DNA of 64,000 bases from Streptomyces sp. ALI-76-A (GTDB lineage Bacteria; Actinomycetota; Actinomycetes; Streptomycetales; Streptomycetaceae): positions 5,332,001 to 5,396,000 of the forward strand of contig NZ_JASVWB010000002.1 of NCBI RefSeq assembly GCF_030287445.1, read 5' to 3'. A model generated the notes under the pieces. That model made no database searches, was not told the DNA's origin, and saw nothing but the letters and a program-made list of their open reading frames with translations. The translations under genes were made by a program, and so were the position numbers. Positions 17,881 to 27,517 of this stretch are shown piece by piece. Position 1 is the first letter of the stretch. Every line of letters starts with the position of its first letter.

Positions 17881-19224
17881 ATGAGGGCTGTGACCCCACA
17901 GCCCTCCGCCGCCGCCCCGGGCCCCCCCGCCGCACCCCAGCCCTCCGGCGCCCGGCGGCCCACCGCGCCGCGGCTCCCCGCCGAGGAGCCGCGCGCGACC
18001 GTGGAGACCGTCTTCCGCATGGAGTCCGGGCGGATCATCGCCGGCGTCACCCGCATCGTCCGGGACATCGGCATCGCCGAGGAGCTGGCACAGGACGCGC
18101 TGGTAGCCGCCCTGGAGCAGTGGCCCCGGGACGGGATCCCCGACAACCCGGGCGCCTGGCTCATGGCCACCGCCCGGCACCGCGCCGTCGACCTGGTCCG
18201 GCGCCGGGAGAACTACGCCCGCAAGCTGGCCGAGATCGGCCGGGACCTGCCGGCCGCGGCACCGCCGGAGGAGCCCGCCGACCCCGACGGCATCGACGAC
18301 GACCTGCTCCGGCTGGTGTTCACCGCCTGCCACCCGGTCCTGTCCGCCGAGGCCCGCACCGCGCTCACCCTGCGGTTGCTCGGCGGCCTGACCACGGCCG
18401 AGATCGCCCGCGCGTTCCTGGTCCCGGAGCCGACGGTCGCCCAGCGCGTGGTCCGCGCCAAGCGGACGCTGGCCGCCCGGAACATCGCCTTCGAGGTGCC
18501 GTACGGCCCCGACCGCGAGGCCCGCCTCGGTTCCGTCCTCGACGTCATCTACCTGATTCACAACGAGGGGTACGCCGCCACGGCCGGCGACGACTGGCTG
18601 CGCCCGGGCCTGTGCGAGGACGCCCTGCGCCTGGCCCGCGTCCTGTCCGCGCTGATGCCGCGGGAACCGGAGGTCCACGGCCTGACCGCGCTGCTGGAGT
18701 TCCAGACCTCCCGCGCGGCCGCCCGCACCGGCCCCTCCGGTGAGCCCGTCCTCCTCCGGGACCAGGACCGCGGCCGCTGGAACCGCATGCTCATCGTCCG
18801 CGGCATCACCGCCCTCGACCGCGCCGGCGCCACCACGGCCGGCGCCCCGGGCCCGTACGTCCTCCAGGCCGCCATCGCCGCCTGCCACACGATCGCGCAC
18901 TCCTACGAGGAGACCGACTGGCCCCGGATCGCCACGCTCTACGGCCTGCTCGCCGCCCGCACGCCCTCCCCGGTGGTCGAACTCAACCGCGCGGTCGCGG
19001 TGTCGATGGCACAGGGACCCGAACCGGCCCTGCGGATCGTGGAGCCGCTGACCGCCGAACCCGCCCTGCGCGACTACCACCTGCTGCCGAGCGTGCGGGG
19101 GGACCTGCTGCTGCGGCTGGGGCGCGGAGCGGAGGCGCGCGCGGAGTTCGCCCGCGCGGCGGACCTGACCCGCAACGAACGCGAACGGGACCTGCTGCTC
19201 CGCCGGGCGGCGGAGTGCGGGTGA
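17881..19224 (+). CDS. ECF42-group RNA polymerase sigma factor with long C-terminal TPR-like extension
   Basis: 447 residues. Region 2 lies near 45-110 (ELAQDALVAALEQWP, PGAWLMATARHRAVDLVRR) and region 4 near 155-205 (RTALTLRLLGGLTTAEIARA). An extension of about 240 residues follows, with helical repeats and the conserved segments YEETDWPRIATLYGLL and SPVVELNRAVAVSMAQGPE. This extension replaces an anti-sigma factor in the group and is needed for activity in the studied Streptomyces member (known for the family). The first 40 residues are Pro/Ala-rich and atypical; GTG 17890 is an alternative start. No anti-sigma gene is nearby. Confidence 0.93.
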   Translation: MRAVTPQPSAAAPGPPAAPQPSGARRPTAPRLPAEEPRATVETVFRMESGRIIAGVTRIVRDIGIAEELAQDALVAALEQWPRDGIPDNPGAWLMATARHRAVDLVRRRENYARKLAEIGRDLPAAAPPEEPADPDGIDDDLLRLVFTACHPVLSAEARTALTLRLLGGLTTAEIARAFLVPEPTVAQRVVRAKRTLAARNIAFEVPYGPDREARLGSVLDVIYLIHNEGYAATAGDDWLRPGLCEDALRLARVLSALMPREPEVHGLTALLEFQTSRAAARTGPSGEPVLLRDQDRGRWNRMLIVRGITALDRAGATTAGAPGPYVLQAAIAACHTIAHSYEETDWPRIATLYGLLAARTPSPVVELNRAVAVSMAQGPEPALRIVEPLTAEPALRDYHLLPSVRGDLLLRLGRGAEARAEFARAADLTRNERERDLLLRRAAECG

Positions 19225-19278
19225 GCGCGGGGCACCGGGCACCGACCGCGGTCGCCCCCCGTCCCCGTGCGCCGGGCG

Positions 19279-20448
19279 TCACCCCGTCCGGTGGCCCAGC
19301 AGCATCGTCGGGGCCCCCGCGACCCGGGTCAGGAACACGGTGGCCGCGTTCGGCCCGTGCTGCTTGGGGAGCACCTTGCGGCGCAGCTCCTCCGGCTCCA
19401 CCGCCGACCCCCGCTTCTTCACGGTCAGGACCCCGACCTCCCGTTCCCGCAGCAGCGCCCTCAGCTTCTTGACGTTGAACGGCAGCCGGTCGGTGATCTC
19501 GTAGGCGGTGGCGTACGGGGTCGGGCGGAGTTCGTCGGAGGTCACGTAGGCGATCGTGGCGTCGAGCAGTCCGCCGTCGAGCGGGTCGGCGACCTCGGCG
19601 ACCAGGTGGGCGCGGATGACGGCGCCGTCGGGCTCGTACAGGTAGCGGCCGACGGGGCGGACCGGGGGGTCCGGCAGGCCCCGGCCGAGCAGGGTGCGCG
19701 GGCCGGGCAGCAGGGTGGCGCGGACCGCCCCCGGCTCGGTGCCGAACCACAGCACCGCTTCCTTCACGTCCCCGCCGTCCGAGATCCACTCGGCCTCGGC
19801 CCCGGCGGGAACGGCCTCGTGCGGGATGCCCGGGGCGACCTTCAGGGCGGCCCACCGGGCGGTCGACGCCGCGCCCACCGCCCAGGACAGCGGCGGCGAG
19901 TACGCCTCGGGGTCGAAGATCCGGCCCCGGCCGCCGCGCCGCGCCGGGTCGACGAACACGGCGTCGTACCCGGCCGTGTCGACCTCCGTGACGTCCGCCT
20001 CCCGCACCTCGACGAGTCCGGCGAGGCCGAGCGCGTCCGCGTTCGCCCGGGCCACCGCCGCCGTCACCGGGTCGCGGTCCACCGCCAGCACCCGGATCCC
20101 GGCCCGCGCGAACGCGACGGCGTCCCCGCCGATCCCGCAGCACAGGTCGGCCACGGAGGTCACACCCAGCTCCCTCAGCCGCCGCGCCCGGTACGCCGCC
20201 ACGCTCGCCCGGGTCGACTGCTCGACCCCGTTCGGCGTGAAGAACATCAGCCCGGCGTCCCCGGCCCCGAACTTCGCCGCCGCCCGCTGCCGCAGCCGCG
20301 CCTGCCCGAGCGCCGCCGACACCAGTGCGGCGGGGTGCGCGCGGCGCAGCCGGGTGGCGACGGCGAGCTCGTCGGCCGGGTCGGTGTCGCGCACCTCGTC
20401 GAGGAGGGCACGGCCTTCGGGGGTGAGGAGGAGAGCCAGGTCGTTCAC
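19279..20448 (-). CDS. class I SAM-dependent methyltransferase with THUMP-like C-terminal domain
   Basis: 389 residues from GTG 20448. The Rossmann core shows motif I VADLCCGIGGDAVAFA, the acidic VLAVDRDP and the catalytic-type VFVDPARRGGRGRIFDP (the place of NPPY/DPP in RNA or protein methyltransferases). The C-terminal part (ITDRLPFNVKKLRALLRE) is the THUMP-like region of this uncharacterised family, suggesting an RNA substrate (inference). No good ribosome-binding site is visible; longer in-frame starts exist but would overlap the divergent deacetylase gene at 20539. Neighbouring genes give no clue to its job. Confidence 0.82.
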   Translation of the reverse strand: MNDLALLLTPEGRALLDEVRDTDPADELAVATRLRRAHPAALVSAALGQARLRQRAAAKFGAGDAGLMFFTPNGVEQSTRASVAAYRARRLRELGVTSVADLCCGIGGDAVAFARAGIRVLAVDRDPVTAAVARANADALGLAGLVEVREADVTEVDTAGYDAVFVDPARRGGRGRIFDPEAYSPPLSWAVGAASTARWAALKVAPGIPHEAVPAGAEAEWISDGGDVKEAVLWFGTEPGAVRATLLPGPRTLLGRGLPDPPVRPVGRYLYEPDGAVIRAHLVAEVADPLDGGLLDATIAYVTSDELRPTPYATAYEITDRLPFNVKKLRALLREREVGVLTVKKRGSAVEPEELRRKVLPKQHGPNAATVFLTRVAGAPTMLLGHRTG

Positions 20449-20538
20449 CGGCTCATTGTGGGCCAGTCGGTGGACGGTCCGCTCGCGGCGGCGGTGTCGC
20501 CCGGAACGCGCGCGGGCGGCCTGCGAGGATCCGGCACC

Positions 20539-21438
20539 ATGCGAACGGTAGGACAAAAATACAAAAGTCGGTCATCTGCGGCGGTACGGAGTGGCCTCGC
20601 CGTACTCGCCGCCGCGGCCCTCGCCGCCGGCTGCGCGTCGGGCACCGGTCCCGACGTACCGCCGGCGCCCGGCCAGCAGGGCGCCAAGGAGGCGGCCGAG
20701 GTGCGCGCCGCGCAGCAGGCGGCCAGAGTCGCCGCGGCGAAGCGGTGGGGCCTGAAGAAGGTCCCGCTGACGCCCCCGCCGCCCCCCGCGGTGAAACCCA
20801 GGATCACCACACGTGAGGGCTTCGAGGTCGACGGCCACCGGGAATCGAACCTCCCGCCGGTCTTCACCACCATCCCCACCCGGCACAAGGTCGTCTTCCT
20901 CACCATCGACGACGGAGCCGAGAAGGACCCGGCGTTCCTGCGGATGATGAGCCAGCTGAAGGTCCCGTACACCGCCTTCCTCAGCGACTACCTGGTCAGG
21001 GAGGACTACGGCTACTTCGCGAAGATGCGGGACGCGGGCGTCGGGCTCAACAACCACACCCTGAGCCACCCCTACCTGCCGGGGCTGTCGTACGCCCGCC
21101 AGAAGCGCGAGATCTGCGGCATGCAGCACGTGATCGAGCGGCGCTACGGCAAGCGGCCCACGCTCTTCCGGCCGCCCTTCGGCAACTACGACCGGGACAC
21201 CCTGCGCGCGGCGAAGGCCTGCGGCATCAGGTACGCCCCCCTGTGGAACGAGGAGGTCTTCGTCGACCGCTGGGAGTACCGGGAGTGGGACCGGAAGATC
21301 CGCCCCGGCGACATCGTGCTCAGCCACTTCCGGGGCCGGGAGGACTGGAAGGGCACGATGCCGGACATGATCCGCCGGTTCCTGAACAAGGTCACGGCCG
21401 AGGGCTACGCCGTGGCCCGCCTGGAGGACTACCTGTGA
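20539..21438 (+). CDS. polysaccharide deacetylase (CE4) lipoprotein, first of a tandem pair
   Basis: 299 residues. A signal peptide ends in the lipobox LAAGC, so the protein should be lipid-anchored outside the membrane. The NodB domain (about 110-299) has the catalytic/metal residues D124-D125 in TIDDG, H173 and H177 in HTLSHP, and RPPFGNYD. CE4 enzymes remove acetyl groups from N-acetylglucosamine in chitin or peptidoglycan or from O-acetyl sugars; the substrate is unknown. The stop overlaps the second deacetylase by GTGA. Promoter sequences lie between it and the divergent methyltransferase gene. Confidence 0.92.
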   Translation: MRTVGQKYKSRSSAAVRSGLAVLAAAALAAGCASGTGPDVPPAPGQQGAKEAAEVRAAQQAARVAAAKRWGLKKVPLTPPPPPAVKPRITTREGFEVDGHRESNLPPVFTTIPTRHKVVFLTIDDGAEKDPAFLRMMSQLKVPYTAFLSDYLVREDYGYFAKMRDAGVGLNNHTLSHPYLPGLSYARQKREICGMQHVIERRYGKRPTLFRPPFGNYDRDTLRAAKACGIRYAPLWNEEVFVDRWEYREWDRKIRPGDIVLSHFRGREDWKGTMPDMIRRFLNKVTAEGYAVARLEDYL

Positions 21439-22265
21439 GGTGGCGGCGGTGGCCACTGGCGGGGACACTCGTGGCCGCCGTCCTGCTGACCGGCTGCGCC
21501 CGGTCGGCCGGCCCCGCCGAGCCCGTCGAACGGCCCGGGGGGACGGCGGCCGGGCGGGCGGGCTCCCCCGTGCCGGACGGGGCCGGGAAGCCCGCGTACC
21601 GCCGCTGGGGCCTGACGGCCCCGCTGCCGTCCGCCCCGGAGCCGCCCGCCCGGTCCCCGGTGACGCGAGCGGCGGGTCCGGGCGCGCTGCCCGTGGTGCG
21701 CCGCGTACCCACCACCGACCGGGTCGTCTTCCTGACCTACGACGACGGCGCCGAACGGGACCCGCGGTTCGTCGACATGGTCCGCGAACTGCGGCTCCCG
21801 GTCAGCATGTTCCTCACGGACAGTGTCGTCGGGCCGGGGTACGGGCACTTCGCGCGCCTCCAGGCGGTCGGCGCGAGCATCCAGAACCACACCCTCGACC
21901 ACCCCGCCCTGCGCGGCCTGCCGTACGCCGGCCAGCGCGCCGAGATCTGCGGCCAGCAGGACAAACTCCGGTCCCGTTTCGGCATCCGCCCCCGCCTCTT
22001 CCGCCCTCCCTACGGCACGTACGACACGACGACCCTGCGCGCCGCCGCCGACTGCGGTGTCTCGGCGGTCGTCCTGTGGCGGGCGTCCGTGGAGGGCGAC
22101 GGGCTGACCTTCGCGGAGGGGGAGAACCGGCTGCGCCCGGGCGACATCGTGGCGCTGGCGTCACGGGAGCCGACGGGCCCGTCCCTGCGGGACCGGACGA
22201 CAGCCTTGCTGCGGGAGATCCAGGGCCGGGGGCTGACGGTGGGGCGGCTCGAGGACTACCTGTGA
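21435..22265 (+). CDS. polysaccharide deacetylase (CE4) lipoprotein, second of a tandem pair
   Basis: 276 residues, GTG 21435 overlapping the previous stop. Lipobox LLTGC follows a short basic signal (VRWRRWPLAG). The NodB domain retains D103-D104 in TYDDG, H152 and H156 in HTLDHP, and RPPYGTYDTTT. It aligns along its length with the first copy, including the pre-domain KPAYRRWGL versus AAKRWGLKK and the terminal RLEDYL, so the pair arose by duplication. The C-terminal half differs (LWRASVEGDG versus LWNEEVFVD), hinting at different substrates. A 23-bp-stem hairpin begins at its stop codon. Confidence 0.92.
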   Translation: MRWRRWPLAGTLVAAVLLTGCARSAGPAEPVERPGGTAAGRAGSPVPDGAGKPAYRRWGLTAPLPSAPEPPARSPVTRAAGPGALPVVRRVPTTDRVVFLTYDDGAERDPRFVDMVRELRLPVSMFLTDSVVGPGYGHFARLQAVGASIQNHTLDHPALRGLPYAGQRAEICGQQDKLRSRFGIRPRLFRPPYGTYDTTTLRAAADCGVSAVVLWRASVEGDGLTFAEGENRLRPGDIVALASREPTGPSLRDRTTALLREIQGRGLTVGRLEDYL

Positions 22266-22327
22266 CCCGCGGGACCGTGCGGGCCCGCCGCCCGAGGGCC
22301 GGCCGGGCCCGCACGGTCCCGCGGGTC
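22264..22327 (+). terminator. very long perfect hairpin at the end of the deacetylase pair
   Basis: A perfect 23-bp inverted repeat (22264-22286 pairs with 22305-22327, 18-bp loop) starts inside the deacetylase stop codon. There is no U-tract, as is common for Streptomyces terminators. It should separate the CE4 pair from groES. Confidence 0.8.
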
Positions 22328-22815
22328 CACGCCAGGGCCGCCGGTGCCAGAAGCGGGAGCGGCAGCCCGGTCGGCACCTGAGCCGCGGGCCCGTGCGGGG
22401 AGGACAGCCGCCGGCCCGAGCGGCATCGGTGCGCCCGAGCGGGCCGCCGTCACCGTCGCGTGGCCGCCCCGCGCCGGGAGCAGGCCGATCGCGGCCCGCA
22501 GGCGGCCTCCGCCCGCACCGGTCCCGCGACCCGGGCGGACACCGCCCGCCTCGGCCGGCCGGTCGGTGGCGCCGACCGGGGACGCCACCGCCGACGACGG
22601 ACGGGGCGGAGCGGGGAGCGCGCAGTGGCAGGGGGAGGCGGTGCGGGCGCCGCGCAGCCGGGCCGGGCGGTCCCGGCGCGTCCACGCGTGGGGGTGAAGC
22701 CGTTCAGGCCGGAACGGGTTCCGGTGGCGGCAGCCCCGGGGCCACCGCCCCGGGGCTGCGCCAGGGCATCGCGCCCGGGAGGTGACCGGGAAATCCGCCG
22801 ACGCGCCGCCGGCGA
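22328..22815. other. 490-bp spacer before groES without a convincing gene
   Basis: Open frames exist on both strands but are Arg/Pro/Gly-rich chance frames without ribosome-binding sites. One clear feature is a 12-bp perfect hairpin (22730-22741 with 22748-22759, loop CCACCG), perhaps a second terminator insulating the heat-shock promoter. Confidence 0.6.
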
Positions 22816-22842
22816 TTGGCACTCCGCTTGACCGAGTGCTAA
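22816..22842 (+). promoter_or_regulatory. CIRCE element 1 overlapping the groES promoter
   Basis: TTGGCACTC-N9-GAGTGCTAA, one arm base away from the consensus TTAGCACTC-N9-GAGTGCTAA bound by HrcA. The likely promoter, TTGACC (22828-22833) with TAGTCT or ATAGTC near 22851-22857 (17-18 bp apart), begins inside it, so HrcA would block RNA polymerase directly. Confidence 0.93.
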
Positions 22843-22862
22843 TCGCGGTCATAGTCTCAGGT

Positions 22863-22889
22863 CTGGCACTCCCCCCGGGAGAGTGCCAA
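22863..22889 (+). promoter_or_regulatory. CIRCE element 2 in the groES leader
   Basis: CTGGCACTC-N9-GAGTGCCAA with the canonical 9-bp spacer, 20 bp after the first CIRCE. It lies just downstream of the probable transcription start. Double CIRCE control of groES is known in Streptomyces. Confidence 0.92.
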
Positions 22890-22985
22890 CTAGCGACGGG
22901 CAGGTCCGGCACCCGCGACGACGGATCCACCTGGTCGCCACCTCAGACAGTCAACCCCGTGATCTCCGAAGGGGGAGGTCGGATC

Positions 22986-23294
22986 GTGACGACCACCAGC
23001 TCCAAGGTTGCCATCAAGCCGCTCGAGGACCGCATTGTGGTCCAGCCGCTCGACGCCGAGCAGACCACCGCCTCTGGCCTGGTCATCCCGGACACGGCGA
23101 AGGAGAAGCCCCAGGAGGGCGTCGTCCTGGCCGTCGGTCCGGGCCGCTTCGAGAACGGCGAGCGCCTGCCGCTCGACGTCAAGACCGGCGACATCGTGCT
23201 GTACAGCAAGTACGGCGGCACCGAGGTGAAGTACAACGGCGAGGAGTACCTCGTCCTCTCGGCTCGCGACGTGCTCGCGATCATCGAGAAGTAG
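22986..23294 (+). CDS. groES: co-chaperonin GroES
   Basis: 102 residues from GTG 22986 after GGGGGAGG. GroES caps the GroEL ring during ATP-driven folding. The mobile-loop region [17 protein letters not shown] (about 26-42) and [21 protein letters not shown] are conserved. It is transcribed from the HrcA-controlled promoter together with groEL1, 125 bp downstream. An in-frame upstream extension to 22782 is excluded because it would cover the promoter and both CIRCE boxes. Confidence 0.98.
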   Translation: MTTTSSKVAIKPLEDRIVVQPLDAEQTTASGLVIPDTAKEKPQEGVVLAVGPGRFENGERLPLDVKTGDIVLYSKYGGTEVKYNGEEYLVLSARDVLAIIEK

Positions 23295-23395
23295 TTCACC
23301 CCGCTTCCTCGCGAAGCAATTGCTTTGAGCTGCGCCCCTGGCCCCCCGCGATCACTACTGAGCCGGGCGCCGGGGGCGCGGTCAATTTCACCTAG

Positions 23396-25045
<1,650 letters not shown>

Positions 25046-25076
25046 GCGACCTCCCACCGAGCGACCCGCTCGCGCA

Positions 25077-25117
25077 AAGGGCCCCGATCCGCACCCGAGT
25101 GCCGGACCGGGGCCCTT
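25077..25117. terminator. terminator between groEL1 and the convergent SnoaL-like gene
   Basis: A 15-bp stem with one mismatch pairs 25077-25091 with 25103-25117, arms beginning AAGGGCCCCG and ending CGGGGCCCTT. It can serve both convergent genes. Confidence 0.8.
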
Positions 25118-25129
25118 CCCCTTCGCGGG

Positions 25130-25819
25130 TCATTCCCCCAGTACCCCCAGCTGCTCCAGCAGCCCGGCCCGGTCGTACTGCCACCAGCCCTCGCAGATCC
25201 GCCCGTCCCGGAACCGGTGCCAGGTCATGCCGGTCATGGTGACCTCCTGACCGGTGGCCGCGATCCCCAGGAAGTCGCCCTGGTGCCGGCCGGTCCAGGT
25301 CCAGCGGGTGCACACCCGCCCGTCCTGCGCGACCTGGTCGTCGACACGGAAGGCGAAGTCGAAGGCCCGCCGCCATCCCGCGTACTCCTCCTGCGCCCCC
25401 CGCAGTCCCAGATCCGCGGGATGCGCCGGATCGTGGTCGACGTAGTCGTCGGAGAACCGCTCGAACAGCAGCCCCGGCTCACCGCGCCCGGCCAGCTCGA
25501 AGAACTCCCGCGCCAGGTCCGGATCGAGCTGCTCGTCCCGCACCACGTCCAGGTCGGTGAACGTCGGCTCGGCGTCGCACAGGGCGACCATGTCCTGGAA
25601 GATCCGGTCGGTCTCCGGCAGCCCGGAGTTGCGCATCGCCTCCTCGTACGACGGGAACTCCACGATCTCGATGAAGTGCGACGCGTCCGCGCGGTCCTTG
25701 CCCACCACCGCGTGCGTCGCGGTCCGCTTCCCCTTGGTCTGCTCGACCCATGTGTCCAACAGCCGGTTCATCTCGTCGAACCGGCTGGTCCTGCACTCGA
25801 TGAGCTGTACGAACGTCAT
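25130..25819 (-). CDS. SnoaL-like/ester-cyclase protein with an N-terminal ABM-like domain
   Basis: 229 residues from ATG 25819, which is preceded by GGAGG. The first ~100 residues (MTFVQLIECRTSRFDEMNRL, DASHFIEIVEFPSYEEAMRN) look like a dimeric alpha/beta-barrel (stress-response or antibiotic-monooxygenase type). The second half (SDDYVDHDPAHPADLGLRGA, DQVAQDGRVCTRWTWTGRHQ, WHRFRDGRICEGWWQYD) is a SnoaL/NTF2-like cup. This two-part arrangement is seen in actinobacterial proteins of unknown function. Substrate unknown. It is followed on the same strand by no close gene; the SDR gene upstream ends 76 bp before its start. Confidence 0.8.
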   Translation of the reverse strand: MTFVQLIECRTSRFDEMNRLLDTWVEQTKGKRTATHAVVGKDRADASHFIEIVEFPSYEEAMRNSGLPETDRIFQDMVALCDAEPTFTDLDVVRDEQLDPDLAREFFELAGRGEPGLLFERFSDDYVDHDPAHPADLGLRGAQEEYAGWRRAFDFAFRVDDQVAQDGRVCTRWTWTGRHQGDFLGIAATGQEVTMTGMTWHRFRDGRICEGWWQYDRAGLLEQLGVLGE

Positions 25820-25894
25820 GACACCGCCTCCGTCCCCCCTGGGCGCGGTCAGGTCCCCCCATTCTCCCACCGGAGACGTGAGGCCACCCCTTTC

Positions 25895-26668
25895 CTACTG
25901 AGGCCCGTACTTGCGCCCCGTCCGCGACGAGATCCCGCCCAGCAGCGACCGCGGCGCGACCTTCGCCAGCCCCATCAGCGCCTTGTACCGCGGATCCGGA
26001 ATGGACACCGTCCTGCCGCGCGCCAGATCCGCCAGCGCCGCCGCCACCAGCTTGTCCGCGTCCAGCCACATCCAGTCCGGGATGTTGTCCGTGCCCATCC
26101 CGGCCCGCTGATGGAACTCGGTGCGTACGAACCCGGGGCACAGCGCCATCAGCCGCACCCCACTGCCCGCCAGGTCCTTCGCCGCGCCCTGCGTGAACTG
26201 CACGACCCACGCCTTCGACGCCCCGTACGTTCCGCGCGGCAGGAAGGCCGCCACCGAGGCGACGTTGACGACACCGCCGCGCCCCCGCTCCCGCATCGCC
26301 TCGGCCGCCGCCGACGTCAGCCGCAGCACCGCCTCGCAGTGCACCTTGAGCATGGTCAGCTCGTCGGCCATGGGAACGTCGAGATAGCGGCCCTTGTTGC
26401 CGAAGCCCGCGTTGTTGATCAGCAGGTCGACGGGGTTCCTGCGGTCGCCGAGCCGGGCGGCCACCGCTTCGATGCCGTCGTCCGTCGCCAGGTCGGCGGT
26501 GACCACCTCCGCCTCGATGCCGTGCCGGTCGTGCAGTTCGGTCGCCTGGTCCCGCAGCCGCTTGGTGTCGCGGGCGACCAGGACGAGGTTGTGCCCGTCC
26601 GCTGCCAGCCGCCGTGCGAACGCGGCACCGATGCCCGCGGTCGATCCCGTGATGAGAGCCGTTGTCAT
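25895..26668 (-). CDS. short-chain dehydrogenase/reductase
   Basis: 257 residues of the classical SDR type, NAD(P)-dependent. The cofactor loop is TGSTAGIG near the N-terminus, NNAG is near residue 87, and the catalytic pair is Y148/K152 in YGASK. The Arg residues in VARDTKRLRD favour NADP (inference). The C-terminal basic end (SLLGGISSRTGRKYGPQ) resembles DltE/acyl-group reductase-like SDRs in actinobacteria. Substrate unknown. It may share a transcript with the SnoaL-like gene downstream. Confidence 0.9.
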   Translation of the reverse strand: MTTALITGSTAGIGAAFARRLAADGHNLVLVARDTKRLRDQATELHDRHGIEAEVVTADLATDDGIEAVAARLGDRRNPVDLLINNAGFGNKGRYLDVPMADELTMLKVHCEAVLRLTSAAAEAMRERGRGGVVNVASVAAFLPRGTYGASKAWVVQFTQGAAKDLAGSGVRLMALCPGFVRTEFHQRAGMGTDNIPDWMWLDADKLVAAALADLARGRTVSIPDPRYKALMGLAKVAPRSLLGGISSRTGRKYGPQ

Positions 26669-26764
26669 GGCGCAAGGTTAGTGACCGGGACCGCGCCCGT
26701 CCGCACCGCGCACAAGCCCTCCACCATCGGCGCAGCCGCCGGGGACGGCGGCCCCCGCGGGCGC

Positions 26765-27436
26765 TCAGCGGACTCCGTGTTCCGCCACGTACCTCAGCGC
26801 CGACTCCCGCAGCTCCGGGTGCAGCGCCCCGCCCGCCGCCAGCAGCCGCGGCTGTAGTTCACGCCCGGTCGTGACGGCCCGGAACGCCAGGGCCACCGTC
26901 ACGTCGTGCTCGGGACGGTGGACGATCTCGACGGGATCCCCGGCACGGATCTCACCCGGTTCGACCACCCGCAGATACGCGCCCGACGCTCCCCTGCGGG
27001 TGAACCGCTTCACCCACTGCCGTTCACCCATGTGGCCCTGGAAGGTGCGGCACGGTATCCGCCCGCTGCTGACCTCCAGCACCACCTCGGACCCGATGCG
27101 CCAGCGCTCGCCGATCAGCGCGCCGGAGACGTCGATGCCCAGGGTGGTGAGGTTCTCCCCGAAGACGCCGTTCGCCAGCGGGCGCCCCAGCTCGCGCTCC
27201 CAGTCGTCCAGGTCCTCGCGGGCCACCGCGTACACGGCCTGGTCGTCACCGCCGTGATGCCGCCGCTCGCACACCGCGTCCCCGGCCAGTCCGCTTCCGC
27301 CGACGCCCTTGGGGCCGGGGGCCGCCACCCGCACGGGCCCCTCGGCCGGCCGTTTGTCGATGCCGGTCACGCCCTCCGGGTGGTCCGTGTACGGAACGGC
27401 CTTCGCGCGGCCCACATTCACCGACAGCAGCTTCAT
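26765..27436 (-). CDS. MOSC-domain protein
   Basis: 223 residues from ATG 27436. MOSC domains bind molybdenum cofactor or handle sulfur/N-hydroxylated substrates (YiiM type). The key cysteine segment SSGRIPCRTFQGHMGERQWV, the FGENLTTLGID strand and ERRHHGGDDQAVYAVAREDL are typical. The YiiM-like enzymes detoxify N-hydroxylated compounds such as 6-N-hydroxylaminopurine; that function is plausible here but not shown. The gene is divergent from the LysR regulator at 27518, with 81 bp between them, so that regulator may control it. Confidence 0.9.
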   Translation of the reverse strand: MKLLSVNVGRAKAVPYTDHPEGVTGIDKRPAEGPVRVAAPGPKGVGGSGLAGDAVCERRHHGGDDQAVYAVAREDLDDWERELGRPLANGVFGENLTTLGIDVSGALIGERWRIGSEVVLEVSSGRIPCRTFQGHMGERQWVKRFTRRGASGAYLRVVEPGEIRAGDPVEIVHRPEHDVTVALAFRAVTTGRELQPRLLAAGGALHPELRESALRYVAEHGVR

Positions 27437-27517
27437 GACGGCACGGTACGAGGCGGACCGGCAAAGCGTCGACGCATTATCCGGCACCGTCCCCAAGGCC
27501 CGCTTATGCTCGGTGGC

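Noticed and set aside
22256..22930. Open frames on both strands between the deacetylases and groES
   Set aside because: Pro/Arg/Gly composition, no RBS, and they run over the terminator and CIRCE boxes.
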